Positions 45,935 to 53,762 of a stretch of 64,000 nucleotides of DNA are shown here, one piece after another (the first letter of the stretch is position 1; each line of letters starts with the position of its first letter). Source of the DNA: Flavobacteria bacterium MS024-2A (GTDB lineage: Bacteria; Bacteroidota; Bacteroidia; Flavobacteriales; Flavobacteriaceae). A program made the translations under genes and the position numbers. The DNA is taken from NCBI GenBank assembly GCA_905182305.1, contig CAJJBB010000005.1, positions 1-64,000 of the forward strand. The letters run 5' to 3'. A model generated the notes under the pieces. It was not told where the DNA came from. It worked only from the letters and a program-made list of their open reading frames with translations, and did no database searches.

Positions 45935-48532
45935 TTGAATAAAACAGTAAAAGAAACACCTTTAATGAAACAGTACAACAAGATAAAAGCAAAATATCCA
46001 GATGCTTTATTGTTGTTTCGTGTAGGTGATTTCTATGAAACCTTTGGTGCTGATGCAATTAAGGCTGCAAAATTACTAGGTATTGTTTTAACAAAAAGAG
46101 GGGCTGGAAGTACTAGTGAGATTGAACTAGCAGGTTTTCCTCACCATTCGCTTAATACTTATTTACCTAAACTTGTTAAATCAGGCTGTAGGGTTGCCAT
46201 CTGTGATCAACTTGAAGATCCTAAAATGACTAAAACCATTGTAAAAAGAGGGGTAACAGAGTTAATCACTCCGGGGGTTTCTTTACATGATGATGTATTA
46301 GATCAAAAGAAGCATAATTATCTTGCTGCAGTATTTTTTGATCTAAAATGGGGAGTTTCTTTTTTAGATATATCTACTGGTGATTTTTGGGTTGCTGAAG
46401 GTTCTTCTGAGCAAATCGAGCAGTTACTTCAAAGTTTTTCTCCTAGTGAAGTTTTGGTACCAAAACCTAAAAAGAAATTATTTTTAAAACAATTTGGAAC
46501 ACAATTTCATTGTTTTTTCATGGAAGATTGGGCATATGAATTAAGTACTGCACAAGAAAAATTAACCACCCATTTTAAGACCAACTCATTGGCTGGTTTT
46601 GGAATCGAACAATATACAGTTGGAATTAGTGCGGCGGGAGCGGTATTGCATTATTTATCTGAAGCTCAACATAGAAAGCTACAACACATTACCAAAATTT
46701 CACCTGTTGCTCAGGATGGTTTTGTTTGGCTGGATCGTTTTACTCAAAGAAATCTAGAACTTTTTCAGGCTACACATCCAGAGGGTATTCCTTTAATTTC
46801 AATTTTAGATCATACACAAACACCTATGGGCGGACGTTTAATGCGACGTTGGTTAGCATTTCCATTAAAAGATAAAACACAAATTGAAGCTCGACATAAA
46901 GTGGTACAAGGGTTTTTAGATCAAGAAGAAGTACTCCAAGAAACACAACGTTTATTAGCTAATGTTATTGATATTGAGCGTGTCATGGCTAAAATAGCAA
47001 CTGAAAAAATTAGCCCACGGGCTTTAAATCAATTGTGTCGATCTCTAAGTGAGGTTGAGGTATTAAAACATCAATTGGGAAAAAGTCCTAACAAAACCAT
47101 AAAAGCACAATTAAGAATCCTTCCTGGATGTAATACCATTATCTCATTAATTAAAACAAGCTTGCATCCAGAAGCTCCCGTTTTGGTTTCCAAGGGGAAT
47201 GTAATTGCAGAAGGATTTTCAGGGCCCTTAGATGACTTAAGAAGTTTGCGTGACACTTCTCAATTCCACCTAGATGCTATGTTAGCTCGTGAGTCTGAAA
47301 GAACTAAAATCCCATCTTTAAAAATCGCCTTTAATAATGTATTTGGGTATTATATAGAAGTACGTAATTCTCACAAAGACAAAGTACCAGAGGATTGGAT
47401 TAGGAAACAAACTCTTGTAAATGCAGAGCGATACATTACAGAAGAATTGAAAGTTTTTGAAACAGAAATTCTACAAGCAGGAGATCGTATTTTGGAATTA
47501 GAACAACGATTGTTTGCTGCTTTGTTGATTGAGTTACAAAAGGAGTTAGAGGTTTTAAAGCTTAATGCTAATGCTGTGGCTCAATGGGATGCACTTAGTT
47601 GCTTTGCTAAAACGGCATTAAAAAACAATTATTGTTGTCCTAAATTAACAGAAGGAACAGAGTTAGAATTAAAGGGAGCACGCCACCCTGTGATAGAACA
47701 AAACTTACCTTTAGGTACCCCTTATATTCCTAATGATCTTTCGCTGGATCCTAATGCCAAACAAATTATGATGATTACTGGACCTAATATGTCTGGAAAA
47801 TCAGCTATTTTAAGACAAACAGCCATAATAACTTTGTTGGCCCAATTAGGAAGTTATGTCCCAGCAACAAGTGCAAAACTGGGAATTGTAGATAAAATTT
47901 TTACTAGAGTAGGAGCTAGTGATAATATTTCTATGGGCGCTTCAACTTTTATGGTAGAAATGAATGAAACAGCTTCTATATTAAATAATATATCGGAACA
48001 TAGTTTGGTCCTTTTAGACGAAATTGGGAGAGGTACCAGTACTTATGATGGAATTTCAATAGCGTGGGCAATAGCAGAATATCTTCATGAGCACCCTTAT
48101 CACCCTAAAGTTCTTTTTGCTACTCACTACCATGAGTTGAATGAAATGACACTTGGCTATGAACGTATTAAAAACTTTAATGTTTCTATTAAAGAAACAA
48201 AGGACAGTGTGCTATTCTTACGTAAACTTATCCCTGGTGGGAGTGCTCATAGTTTTGGTATTCACGTAGCAAAAATGGCGGGTATGCCTCAGTACGTGTT
48301 AAGTTCAGCTCAAAATAAGTTAAAAGCTTTAGAGGCTTCACATGGTTTGAGTAAAAAAACATCTTCTTCTGCTGATGAAGAAACGGAATTACAATTAAGT
48401 TTTTTTAATTTAGATGATCCACTTTTAGAGGGATTACGAGATGAGATAGCGGCAATTGATATTGATACTTTAACCCCCGTAGAAGCTCTCATGCAACTCA
48501 ATAACATTAAAAGACGTTTGTCTCAGAAATAA
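45935..48532 (+). CDS. mutS: DNA mismatch repair protein MutS
   Basis: 865 residues from a TTG; the first ATG is ten codons later at 45965. The TTG is preferred because family proteins carry a short stretch ending KETPLMKQYN before the mismatch-binding domain. Phe-x-Glu motif in GDFYETFG; ABC ATPase with Walker A GPNMSGKSA (~residue 617), signature GASTFMVEMNET, Walker B LVLLDEIGRGTSTYDG, and ATHYHEL. It recognises mismatches. A likely promoter element TACATTCG is at 45912-45919. Confidence 0.96.
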   Translation: MNKTVKETPLMKQYNKIKAKYPDALLLFRVGDFYETFGADAIKAAKLLGIVLTKRGAGSTSEIELAGFPHHSLNTYLPKLVKSGCRVAICDQLEDPKMTKTIVKRGVTELITPGVSLHDDVLDQKKHNYLAAVFFDLKWGVSFLDISTGDFWVAEGSSEQIEQLLQSFSPSEVLVPKPKKKLFLKQFGTQFHCFFMEDWAYELSTAQEKLTTHFKTNSLAGFGIEQYTVGISAAGAVLHYLSEAQHRKLQHITKISPVAQDGFVWLDRFTQRNLELFQATHPEGIPLISILDHTQTPMGGRLMRRWLAFPLKDKTQIEARHKVVQGFLDQEEVLQETQRLLANVIDIERVMAKIATEKISPRALNQLCRSLSEVEVLKHQLGKSPNKTIKAQLRILPGCNTIISLIKTSLHPEAPVLVSKGNVIAEGFSGPLDDLRSLRDTSQFHLDAMLARESERTKIPSLKIAFNNVFGYYIEVRNSHKDKVPEDWIRKQTLVNAERYITEELKVFETEILQAGDRILELEQRLFAALLIELQKELEVLKLNANAVAQWDALSCFAKTALKNNYCCPKLTEGTELELKGARHPVIEQNLPLGTPYIPNDLSLDPNAKQIMMITGPNMSGKSAILRQTAIITLLAQLGSYVPATSAKLGIVDKIFTRVGASDNISMGASTFMVEMNETASILNNISEHSLVLLDEIGRGTSTYDGISIAWAIAEYLHEHPYHPKVLFATHYHELNEMTLGYERIKNFNVSIKETKDSVLFLRKLIPGGSAHSFGIHVAKMAGMPQYVLSSAQNKLKALEASHGLSKKTSSSADEETELQLSFFNLDDPLLEGLRDEIAAIDIDTLTPVEALMQLNNIKRRLSQK

Positions 48533-48613
48533 GCCATTTTTATTAAAACTCTGATAGGTCAATTTTTTTATAGAAAATTACCTACTATAATTCAGAAAGA
48601 ATCAAAATTATTT

Positions 48614-48621
48614 TACATTTG
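48614..48621 (+). promoter_or_regulatory. TAnnTTTG promoter element for the tRNA-Gly/tRNA-Leu unit
   Basis: TACATTTG, exact match, 11 bases before the mature 5' end of tRNA-Gly. Confidence 0.55.
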
Positions 48622-48632
48622 CAATCCACAAC

Positions 48633-48704
48633 GCGAAAGTAGCTCAGGGGTAGAGCATCACCTTGCCAAGGTGGGGGTCGCGGGTTCAAATCCCGTCTTT
48701 CGCT
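48633..48704 (+). tRNA. tRNA-Gly (GCC)
   Basis: 72 bases. The acceptor arms gcgaaag and ctttcgc pair, discriminator T. Anticodon arm tcacc-ttgccaa-ggtgg with anticodon GCC; T arm gcggg-ttcaaat-cccgt. CCA is not encoded. Confidence 0.95.
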
Positions 48705-48713
48705 CTGTCGATT

Positions 48714-48798
48714 GCTCGAGTGGTGGAATTGGTAGACACGTTGGACTTAAAATCCAATGACCATTGCGGTCGTGCGGGTTCAAGTCCCGCCTCGAGTA
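48714..48798 (+). tRNA. tRNA-Leu (UAA)
   Basis: 85 bases with a long variable arm (tgaccattgcggtcgt). Anticodon loop cttaaaa between ttgga and tccaa gives anticodon UAA. T arm gcggg-ttcaagt-cccgc; acceptor gctcgag with ctcgagt. Nine bases after tRNA-Gly, clearly cotranscribed. The DNA downstream is an eroded mobile-element zone. Confidence 0.94.
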
Positions 48799-48802
48799 CA
48801 AG

Positions 48803-48836
48803 AACCCTTGTTAATCATTTGATTTTCAAGGGTTTT
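48803..48836 (+). terminator. Hairpin after the tRNA pair
   Basis: 8-bp perfect stem aacccttg / caagggtt, with a loop that itself can fold (atcatttgat), followed by tttt. It lies five bases after tRNA-Leu and is probably a terminator. Confidence 0.5.
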
Positions 48837-48924
48837 ATGATTTACAAACGTTTTAAAAACATAACAAAGCTTTTATTTTCATTTTAGTCTTGTTAGTTAG
48901 TTAGTTCAGAATGCGCCTCTAATT

Positions 48925-49055
48925 AATTTCAGTGGCGTTTTTCTTTTAAACCACAGGCATATCATCTTCAGTAAGTTCTGGCTTACAATACACTTTACCA
49001 AGAATGAAACAAGCTACTAATGAAGTGATTGAAGACTTGCCTTTGTTTGTATAAT
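48925..49055. repeat. Copy A (intact) of a ~120-bp dispersed repeat
   Basis: Shares over 100 bp with copies at 52660-52765 and 52779-52900, from agtggcgttt through the 43-codon ORF body. Copy A carries the complete ORF; the other two are decayed. A T-rich stretch follows a short GCGCC/GGCG hairpin at its left end. Confidence 0.75.
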
Positions 49056-49077
49056 CGTGATATTCAAATTTGATCAT
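48946..49077 (-). CDS. 43-residue small protein, intact member of a local repeat family
   Basis: ATG at 49077, stop at 48946. The product begins MIKFEYHDYTNKGKS, has a short hydrophobic middle (SLVACFILGKVYC) and ends ELTEDDMPVV. No family is recognised. Two decayed copies lie in this window near 52.7-52.9 kb, and the C-terminal half is the best conserved part, which suggests it was once translated. Context is the tRNA-proximal island with a RepA fragment, so a mobile-element gene is likely (inference). Confidence 0.5.
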   Translation of the reverse strand: MIKFEYHDYTNKGKSSITSLVACFILGKVYCKPELTEDDMPVV

Positions 49078-49121
49078 TTACTAAACAATAAATATTACTT
49101 TTATGAAATAAATTTACCCTA

Positions 49122-50369
49122 ATGAGAAATATTTTATTTGCACTATTATCATCTTTACTTTTAACTTACTGTACCAAATCCAGTGATAATTTAACTATTA
49201 AAGAAGGAATGTCTATTGAAAGGCTTTCAAGAATTGACAGTATGCTCAATAAGGCAGTTAAATCTAAAGAAATTCCAGGTGCAGTTGCATTAGTAACTAG
49301 AAATGGAAAAACCATTTATCAAAAGGCTTTTGGAATTGCCAATCCAGAGAATAACAGTATTGTTATCGAAAGTGATATTTTTAGAATTGCTTCTATGACT
49401 AAAGCCATTACTTCCCTTGCCGTTCTTATGCTTTGGGAGGAAGGTAAGTTTTTTTTGGATGATCCTATTTCAAAATATATTCCTGCCTTTTCAGAGGTTG
49501 AAATTTTAGATGATTTCAATTCTAAAGATAGCACCTACACCTCAATACTTCCAAAAAATAAAATTACTATACGGGATTTACTTACTCACACATCAGGCAT
49601 TGGCTATGGAGAAATTGATGGCAATCCTGCTATTCGATCTATTTACTGGAAAAGAGGACTTCGAGATATTTTTTCTCCTGATCAAAATATGGAAGAAATA
49701 ACGAATTTAATTGCAAAACAGCCCTTGCATCACGAGCCAGGTGAACGATATACCTACAGTCTGGGACTTGACGTTTTGGGTCATTTTGTTGAGTTAATAT
49801 CGGGTATGACGTTTCCTGAATTTTTGAGAACAAGAGTTTTTGAACCACTGGGTATGAATGACACCTATTTTACACTTCCTGAAGAAAAACAAGACAGATT
49901 AGTCCCCGTATTGACAAGAGATGGAGATGAATGGATAGTCTATAATGCTTCTTTCTACGATGTCAATTACCCACTTAAATCAAAGAATTATTTTTCAGGA
50001 GGGGCTGGCCTTTCAAGTACAGTGGAAGACTATGCCAAATTTCTCTTCTTATTCCTAAACAATGGAAAAGCAAATGGACATCAAATTATAGGTAAAAAAA
50101 CCTGTGAATTAGTTTATGAGAATCAAATGCCTAAAAATGTAAATATTTCTCACGGTTTAGCTTTTGGTGTTCTATCAGAGAAAGATCTTAAGGTTGGATC
50201 TGGAGGAAGCGAAGGCACCCTCACTTGGGGAGGATATTTTAATACAAGTTATTTCGCCGATCCAGAAGAAAAGATCATAGGAATTATTTATAAACAAACA
50301 TTTAATATTGGTTACGACACCACGTCCGTAAGATTCAGAGAGCTTGTTTTTCAGGCAGTAGTGGAATGA
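49122..50369 (+). CDS. Serine hydrolase, class C beta-lactamase-like lipoprotein
   Basis: 415 residues. Lipobox TYC near residues 15-17. Beta-lactamase-fold nucleophile motif S91-x-x-K94 in RIASMTKAITSL. ITIRDLLTHTSGIGYG is the conserved family region; the Tyr motif is near RYTYSLGLDVLG, and the C-terminal motif is GSGGSEGTLTWGG. Such proteins are esterases, D-aminopeptidases or transesterases more often than beta-lactamases. Lies between the tRNA genes and the RepA remnant, so it may be cargo or host DNA. Confidence 0.85.
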   Translation: MRNILFALLSSLLLTYCTKSSDNLTIKEGMSIERLSRIDSMLNKAVKSKEIPGAVALVTRNGKTIYQKAFGIANPENNSIVIESDIFRIASMTKAITSLAVLMLWEEGKFFLDDPISKYIPAFSEVEILDDFNSKDSTYTSILPKNKITIRDLLTHTSGIGYGEIDGNPAIRSIYWKRGLRDIFSPDQNMEEITNLIAKQPLHHEPGERYTYSLGLDVLGHFVELISGMTFPEFLRTRVFEPLGMNDTYFTLPEEKQDRLVPVLTRDGDEWIVYNASFYDVNYPLKSKNYFSGGAGLSSTVEDYAKFLFLFLNNGKANGHQIIGKKTCELVYENQMPKNVNISHGLAFGVLSEKDLKVGSGGSEGTLTWGGYFNTSYFADPEEKIIGIIYKQTFNIGYDTTSVRFRELVFQAVVE

Positions 50370-50521
50370 TCAGGATTTAATTGTTTTAAGTGTTATTGAA
50401 ACTCATATTCCAACCTAAAACATCATAAATAGGAATCCCACCCAAAATTAAGTCCAGTTTTATTTTGAAACTAGAGTTGATATAATGGTATATAACCTAA
50501 ACCACAGGCTTTGAAGCGAAG

Positions 50522-50824
50522 ATGAGGAGTGTTTTGATGCTAACAAAGGATGATAGTGATGAATCTCTAAGGCACTTGTGCGTTATAAAGAACAACTATC
50601 TTCCAGAATCTTCCAAGTCCATGAGCTATGTGTTGAGGTTTAATGAGTATCTATCCTTTGAAAATACTGGAGAAAGAGTTAGACTCAATGAATTAGCCAC
50701 TGAAGAATGGATTGAAGATGCAAAAGTGATGCAGGAGAATGGATTACCTTTGAAGGAGATAAGTGACAGGCTCTCAAAAAAAGAATTTACCGTCTCTAAG
50801 TCTACTTTACAGCGTAAACTCTAA
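50522..50824 (+). pseudogene. C-terminal fragment of a RepA/AAA ATPase-like mobile-element protein
   Basis: 100 codons. RSVLMLTKDDSDESLRHLCV then IKNNYLPESSKS... and a C-terminal HTH-like GLPLKEISDRLSKKEFTVSKSTLQRKL match the end of RepA/AAA_25-type replication ATPases found in Bacteroidota plasmids and integrative elements. The Walker A part and everything before it are missing and no other frame upstream supplies them. So this is a 5'-truncated relic. A strong inverted repeat follows nine bases after the stop. Confidence 0.6.
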
Positions 50825-51259
50825 TCATATGTTGTCCCCTATCCCATCCCTAAGGATTGGGACACTGGGACACATTAAAAGCTAAAAGTTTCCAAATATT
50901 CTTTAATTTCTAAACGTGGGGAGGGGTTTTTAGAATCGTTTTCAGATTAGATACTAGTTCTTGTAGTTAGTATAGAACCCCATACATCTGTATTTAAGAC
51001 ACTACAAACATTGCACCTCAATTATCCTATCTAATGTGATGACAATCATAGCATTAGTTTTTGATTAGGTAGGGGGGTTTTCCTTAGGGCTTAACTGGCA
51101 TAGAGGGGTGTAATCACTTGTGATAAGTATATGATTAAAATTGTTTATAAAAAAACTTATCCGAGTAATATTATAGTTTGATATTCCAATAGAGTTATAT
51201 GTTAAAACAATAAAACTGTTATACTATTATAAAGTTTAGCCGTTTTACTATTTTTGAAT
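50825..51259. other. Non-coding stretch after the RepA relic
   Basis: 435 bp without a gene. Contains an inverted repeat at 50833-50872 and the sequence shared with bases 84-165 (aaagctaaaagtttccaaa then ggggtttttag, to about 50945). The rest (50950-51259) shows G-runs (gtaggggggttttcc) but no gene or RNA that I can recognise. Confidence 0.5.
50833..50872. repeat. Nested inverted repeat downstream of the RepA relic
   Basis: Outer arms tgtccc and gggaca (two possible right arms, 50859-50864 and 50867-50872), inner arms cccatcc and ggattggg around ctaa. Could be an element end, replication-linked site, or terminator. The weaker copy at the left window edge keeps only part of it. Confidence 0.5.
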
Positions 51260-51529
51260 ATGTCAAAAAGAATTTTCTATCCACTTTTTTTATTATTAAT
51301 TCCATTAATTGGAATGGCTATCACTGATGAAATTAACTGGAGTCTGTTTGATTTCATTATAATGGGTTCTCTACTAATTTTCCTTAGTATTGGAATTAAT
51401 TTTGTCAGTAATTGTAACAAGAATTTAAAAAATCGAGATCTATATATTGGAATATTGGTTTTAATATTTACGTTTATATGGGCAGAATTGGCAGCAGGTA
51501 TTTTTGGAACTCCATTTGCAGGTAGTTAA
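51260..51529 (+). CDS. Small integral membrane protein
   Basis: 89 residues from the ATG; a TTG two codons earlier is possible. Three transmembrane segments: FYPLFLLLIPLIGMAI, FIIMGSLLIFLSIGINFV and IGILVLIFTFIWAELAAGIF, ending GTPFAGS. The WSLFDFI and AELAxGIFGTPFAGS patterns occur in a family of small uncharacterised membrane proteins. Function not known. Lies inside the tRNA-proximal island. Confidence 0.65.
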   Translation: MSKRIFYPLFLLLIPLIGMAITDEINWSLFDFIIMGSLLIFLSIGINFVSNCNKNLKNRDLYIGILVLIFTFIWAELAAGIFGTPFAGS

Positions 51530-51632
51530 ATAAAAAATCGATTCAGTGTCTGGCAAGGAGAAGTATTTAGTACTCCTGAAAAAAAAGACCAAATCTAATA
51601 ACGGGAAAGGTGAAACTAAATAGTTCTCATTC

Positions 51633-52577
51633 TTAATATTTTTTTAAAAACCGCAGTATCTCTAGCTCAGACCAGTAGTGTTTTCCTGTAGACACAAAAC
51701 CCACATGTCCGCCATAGCGTGGCGTAATTAAGCTAAAATGTGGATTTTCTTGGGCTTCAGCATTCGGAAAACAAGACTCAGACAAAAAAGGATCGTCTAG
51801 GGCATTGATGAGCAAAGTAGGCCGAGAGATCGATTTAAGAAAAGGCTTACTACTCGCTTTGGCATAATAATCTTGTGCGTTTTTAAAACCGTTTAAGGCA
51901 GCGGTAAAATACTCGTCAAAATCAATGAGTTTTTTAACCTTTTTAAGCCGATCAATGGGCACTTGATCGGGAAATTGCTGATGTTTGAGGCGGACTTTGT
52001 TTGATAGAGTACGTAAAAACCGCCAAGTGTACAAGCGATTCTTTAGGTCCTGTAACTTAATGGACGAACCATGCAAGTCCACCGGGACAGAGATAGCTAC
52101 ACTGGCCTTTATTTTTGGATGCAAAGGATAAATCCCATCACCATTGTATTTTAAGACCAGGTTTCCACCTAGACTAAAGCCCAATAAATACACTGCATTA
52201 TAATCAGGGAGTACGGTATTGATAACGGCGTGGAGATCCTCCGTTCGCCCACTGTGGTAGGTAATCAATCGGCGGTTAATTTCTCCGCTGCAAAAACGGT
52301 AGTTCATGGCCGCCACGGCATAGCCGTTTTTGGCCAACAAAGCCGCTGAAGCTTGAATGTATTTGGAATCACTACTGCCCTCTAGCCCATGGCAAAGGAT
52401 AACGATTTTATCACTCCCATTTTCGAGTAAGTCAATGTCTAAAAAATCATCATCTAGAGTTGTAATCCGTTTACGCTTAAACGGTAACGGCTTCGTTTTT
52501 CGAAACAAGGAGCTATACATCGTATTGACGTGCCCATTTTTAAAGAAAAAGGATGGCGTGTAGTCGTTTGTTGGCAT
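51633..52577 (-). CDS. YheT-type alpha/beta hydrolase
   Basis: 314 residues. VILCHGLEGSSDSKYIQASA precedes the nucleophile Ser in YLLGFSLGGNLVLKY; LLINALDDPFLSESCFP gives the acid and GGHVGF the His. These are the marks of the YheT/EMB8 family, hydrolases of unclear substrate. Base composition is visibly more GC-rich than in its neighbours, suggesting a different origin or age. It is flanked by repeat copies and remnants on its right side. Confidence 0.88.
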   Translation of the reverse strand: MPTNDYTPSFFFKNGHVNTMYSSLFRKTKPLPFKRKRITTLDDDFLDIDLLENGSDKIVILCHGLEGSSDSKYIQASAALLAKNGYAVAAMNYRFCSGEINRRLITYHSGRTEDLHAVINTVLPDYNAVYLLGFSLGGNLVLKYNGDGIYPLHPKIKASVAISVPVDLHGSSIKLQDLKNRLYTWRFLRTLSNKVRLKHQQFPDQVPIDRLKKVKKLIDFDEYFTAALNGFKNAQDYYAKASSKPFLKSISRPTLLINALDDPFLSESCFPNAEAQENPHFSLITPRYGGHVGFVSTGKHYWSELEILRFLKKY

Positions 52578-52659
52578 GGATATGTAACGTTTGTTTTATG
52601 CCATCAAACCGAGTATAGGTCTTGGCTAAATCAATGCGTCAAATATAGCCATTATCGGA

Positions 52660-52765
52660 AATTAAGGCATATCATCTTCAGTAAGTTCTGAAATACACTT
52701 TACCAAGAATGAAACAAGCAACTAATGAAGTAAATGAAGACTTGCCGTTGTTTGTGTTATTAATG
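52660..52765 (-). pseudogene. Copy B of the 43-codon ORF repeat, frameshifted
   Basis: The minus strand keeps NGKSS-TSLVACFILGKVY, then a 5-base deletion (tgtaagcc reduced) shifts the frame, although gaagatgatatgcc is still visible. The start is lost. Confidence 0.65.
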
Positions 52766-52778
52766 CTATTAATAAACT

Positions 52779-52900
52779 TTAGTGACGTTTTCTTTTAAAC
52801 TATAGGCATATCGTCTTCGTTAAGTTCTGGCTTACAATACACTTTACTAAGAATGAAACAAGCTACTAAAGAAGTACGTTAAGACTTGCTTTTGTAATAG
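52779..52900 (-). pseudogene. Copy C of the 43-codon ORF repeat, interrupted by a stop
   Basis: The minus strand reads KSKS, a stop, then TSLVACFILSKVYCKPELNEDDMPIV and a stop. So the C-terminal half is open and well conserved while the N-terminal half is broken. Copies B and C lie in tandem, in the same orientation as intact copy A. Confidence 0.65.
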
Positions 52901-52952
52901 ATTAAGTTCAGAAAAAAAACACGGTGTTAAGATTTTATAGTAAATCAAAAAA

Positions 52953-53747
52953 CTAAAACAACCCTCCAGAGCTTCCCCCATCAACTTTAATTGCAGCTCC
53001 GTTTGTAGCTGAAGAACGCGGACTTGTTATATACACAATCGTATCGGCGACCTCTTCTACTTTTGCAAACCGCTGCAACAAAGAGGTTGTTCTGACTTTT
53101 GTGAAAAAAGCGTTTTCTATTTCATCTTTTGTTTTCTGTTTTTTTTGTGCAGCATCTTCTAAAAACTGTTCCGCTCCTTGGGACAAAGTAGAACCAGGAA
53201 TCACTGAATTTATCGTGACATTAGTTCCTTTGGTTAGCTGAGCCAGACCGCGAGAAACTGCTAAAATAGCAGCTTTGGTCATGCTGTATGCAATTAAATC
53301 AGGAGGGGTTAGACTGGCACATTCGCTTGAGATAAATAAAATCCGCCCCCAATTATTAGCCAACATACTCGGTAGAATGATTCTCGATAAGCGGACCCCA
53401 CTCATCACATTAACTTCAAACTGACGATACCATTCCGCATCCTCTGTCTTAAAAAAAGAACCGGAAGAATACACACCAACATTGTTGATTAGGATATCTA
53501 TTTTAGGTAAATTTTCTAGGAGAATATTCACTTCATTTTGTTTGCTGAAATCAGCAGATATACCGGTTATCGTTTCTTTAGGAAACGCATATTCTAAACG
53601 TTTAATCGCTGCCTCTACTGATGCAGAAGTTCGACCATTAATGATGACGATGGCCCCTTCACTCAGCAAGGCTTTAGCCGTTGCAAAACCAATTCCAGCT
53701 GTAGATCCTGTTATAAAAACCGTTTTCTCTTTTAATTCTAAATCCAT
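52953..53747 (-). CDS. Short-chain dehydrogenase/reductase
   Basis: 264 residues, classical SDR. Cofactor motif TGSTAGIG near residue 14, NNVG at about 90, catalytic Ser in FISSECASL and YSMTK with Tyr and Lys. Closes with GAAIKVDGGSSGGLF. NAD(P)-linked oxidation or reduction of an alcohol/ketone group. Last gene of a minus-strand operon; 15 bases after the SSS symporter gene. Substrate probably the compound imported by that symporter (inference). Confidence 0.9.
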   Translation of the reverse strand: MDLELKEKTVFITGSTAGIGFATAKALLSEGAIVIINGRTSASVEAAIKRLEYAFPKETITGISADFSKQNEVNILLENLPKIDILINNVGVYSSGSFFKTEDAEWYRQFEVNVMSGVRLSRIILPSMLANNWGRILFISSECASLTPPDLIAYSMTKAAILAVSRGLAQLTKGTNVTINSVIPGSTLSQGAEQFLEDAAQKKQKTKDEIENAFFTKVRTTSLLQRFAKVEEVADTIVYITSPRSSATNGAAIKVDGGSSGGLF

Positions 53748-53762
53748 TCTCTATATTGTTTC

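Larger units (their letters stand above)
52578..52952. other. Gene-free zone carrying two decayed repeat copies
   Basis: 375 bp between the YheT gene and the SDR gene. Most of it is made of repeat copies B and C described separately. Nothing else is recognised. Confidence 0.6.

Noticed and set aside
48714-48798. Direct repeat of the tRNA-Leu 3' end as an attachment site
   Set aside because: I looked for the ttcaagtcccgcctcgag end further downstream in the island and found no second copy.
49122-50369. A true antibiotic-resistance beta-lactamase
   Set aside because: Only the general SxxK fold motifs of the class C-like serine hydrolase family are seen; lipoprotein anchoring and overall pattern fit an esterase or peptidase.
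51249-51256. TATTTTTG as promoter of the small membrane protein gene
   Set aside because: It matches the consensus but lies only three bases before the ATG, which would put the transcription start inside the gene.
51530-51600. Read-through extension of the small membrane protein
   Set aside because: The frame stays open for 18 codons after the stop, but the protein already ends at its family-typical GTPFAGS end, so the extension is probably chance.
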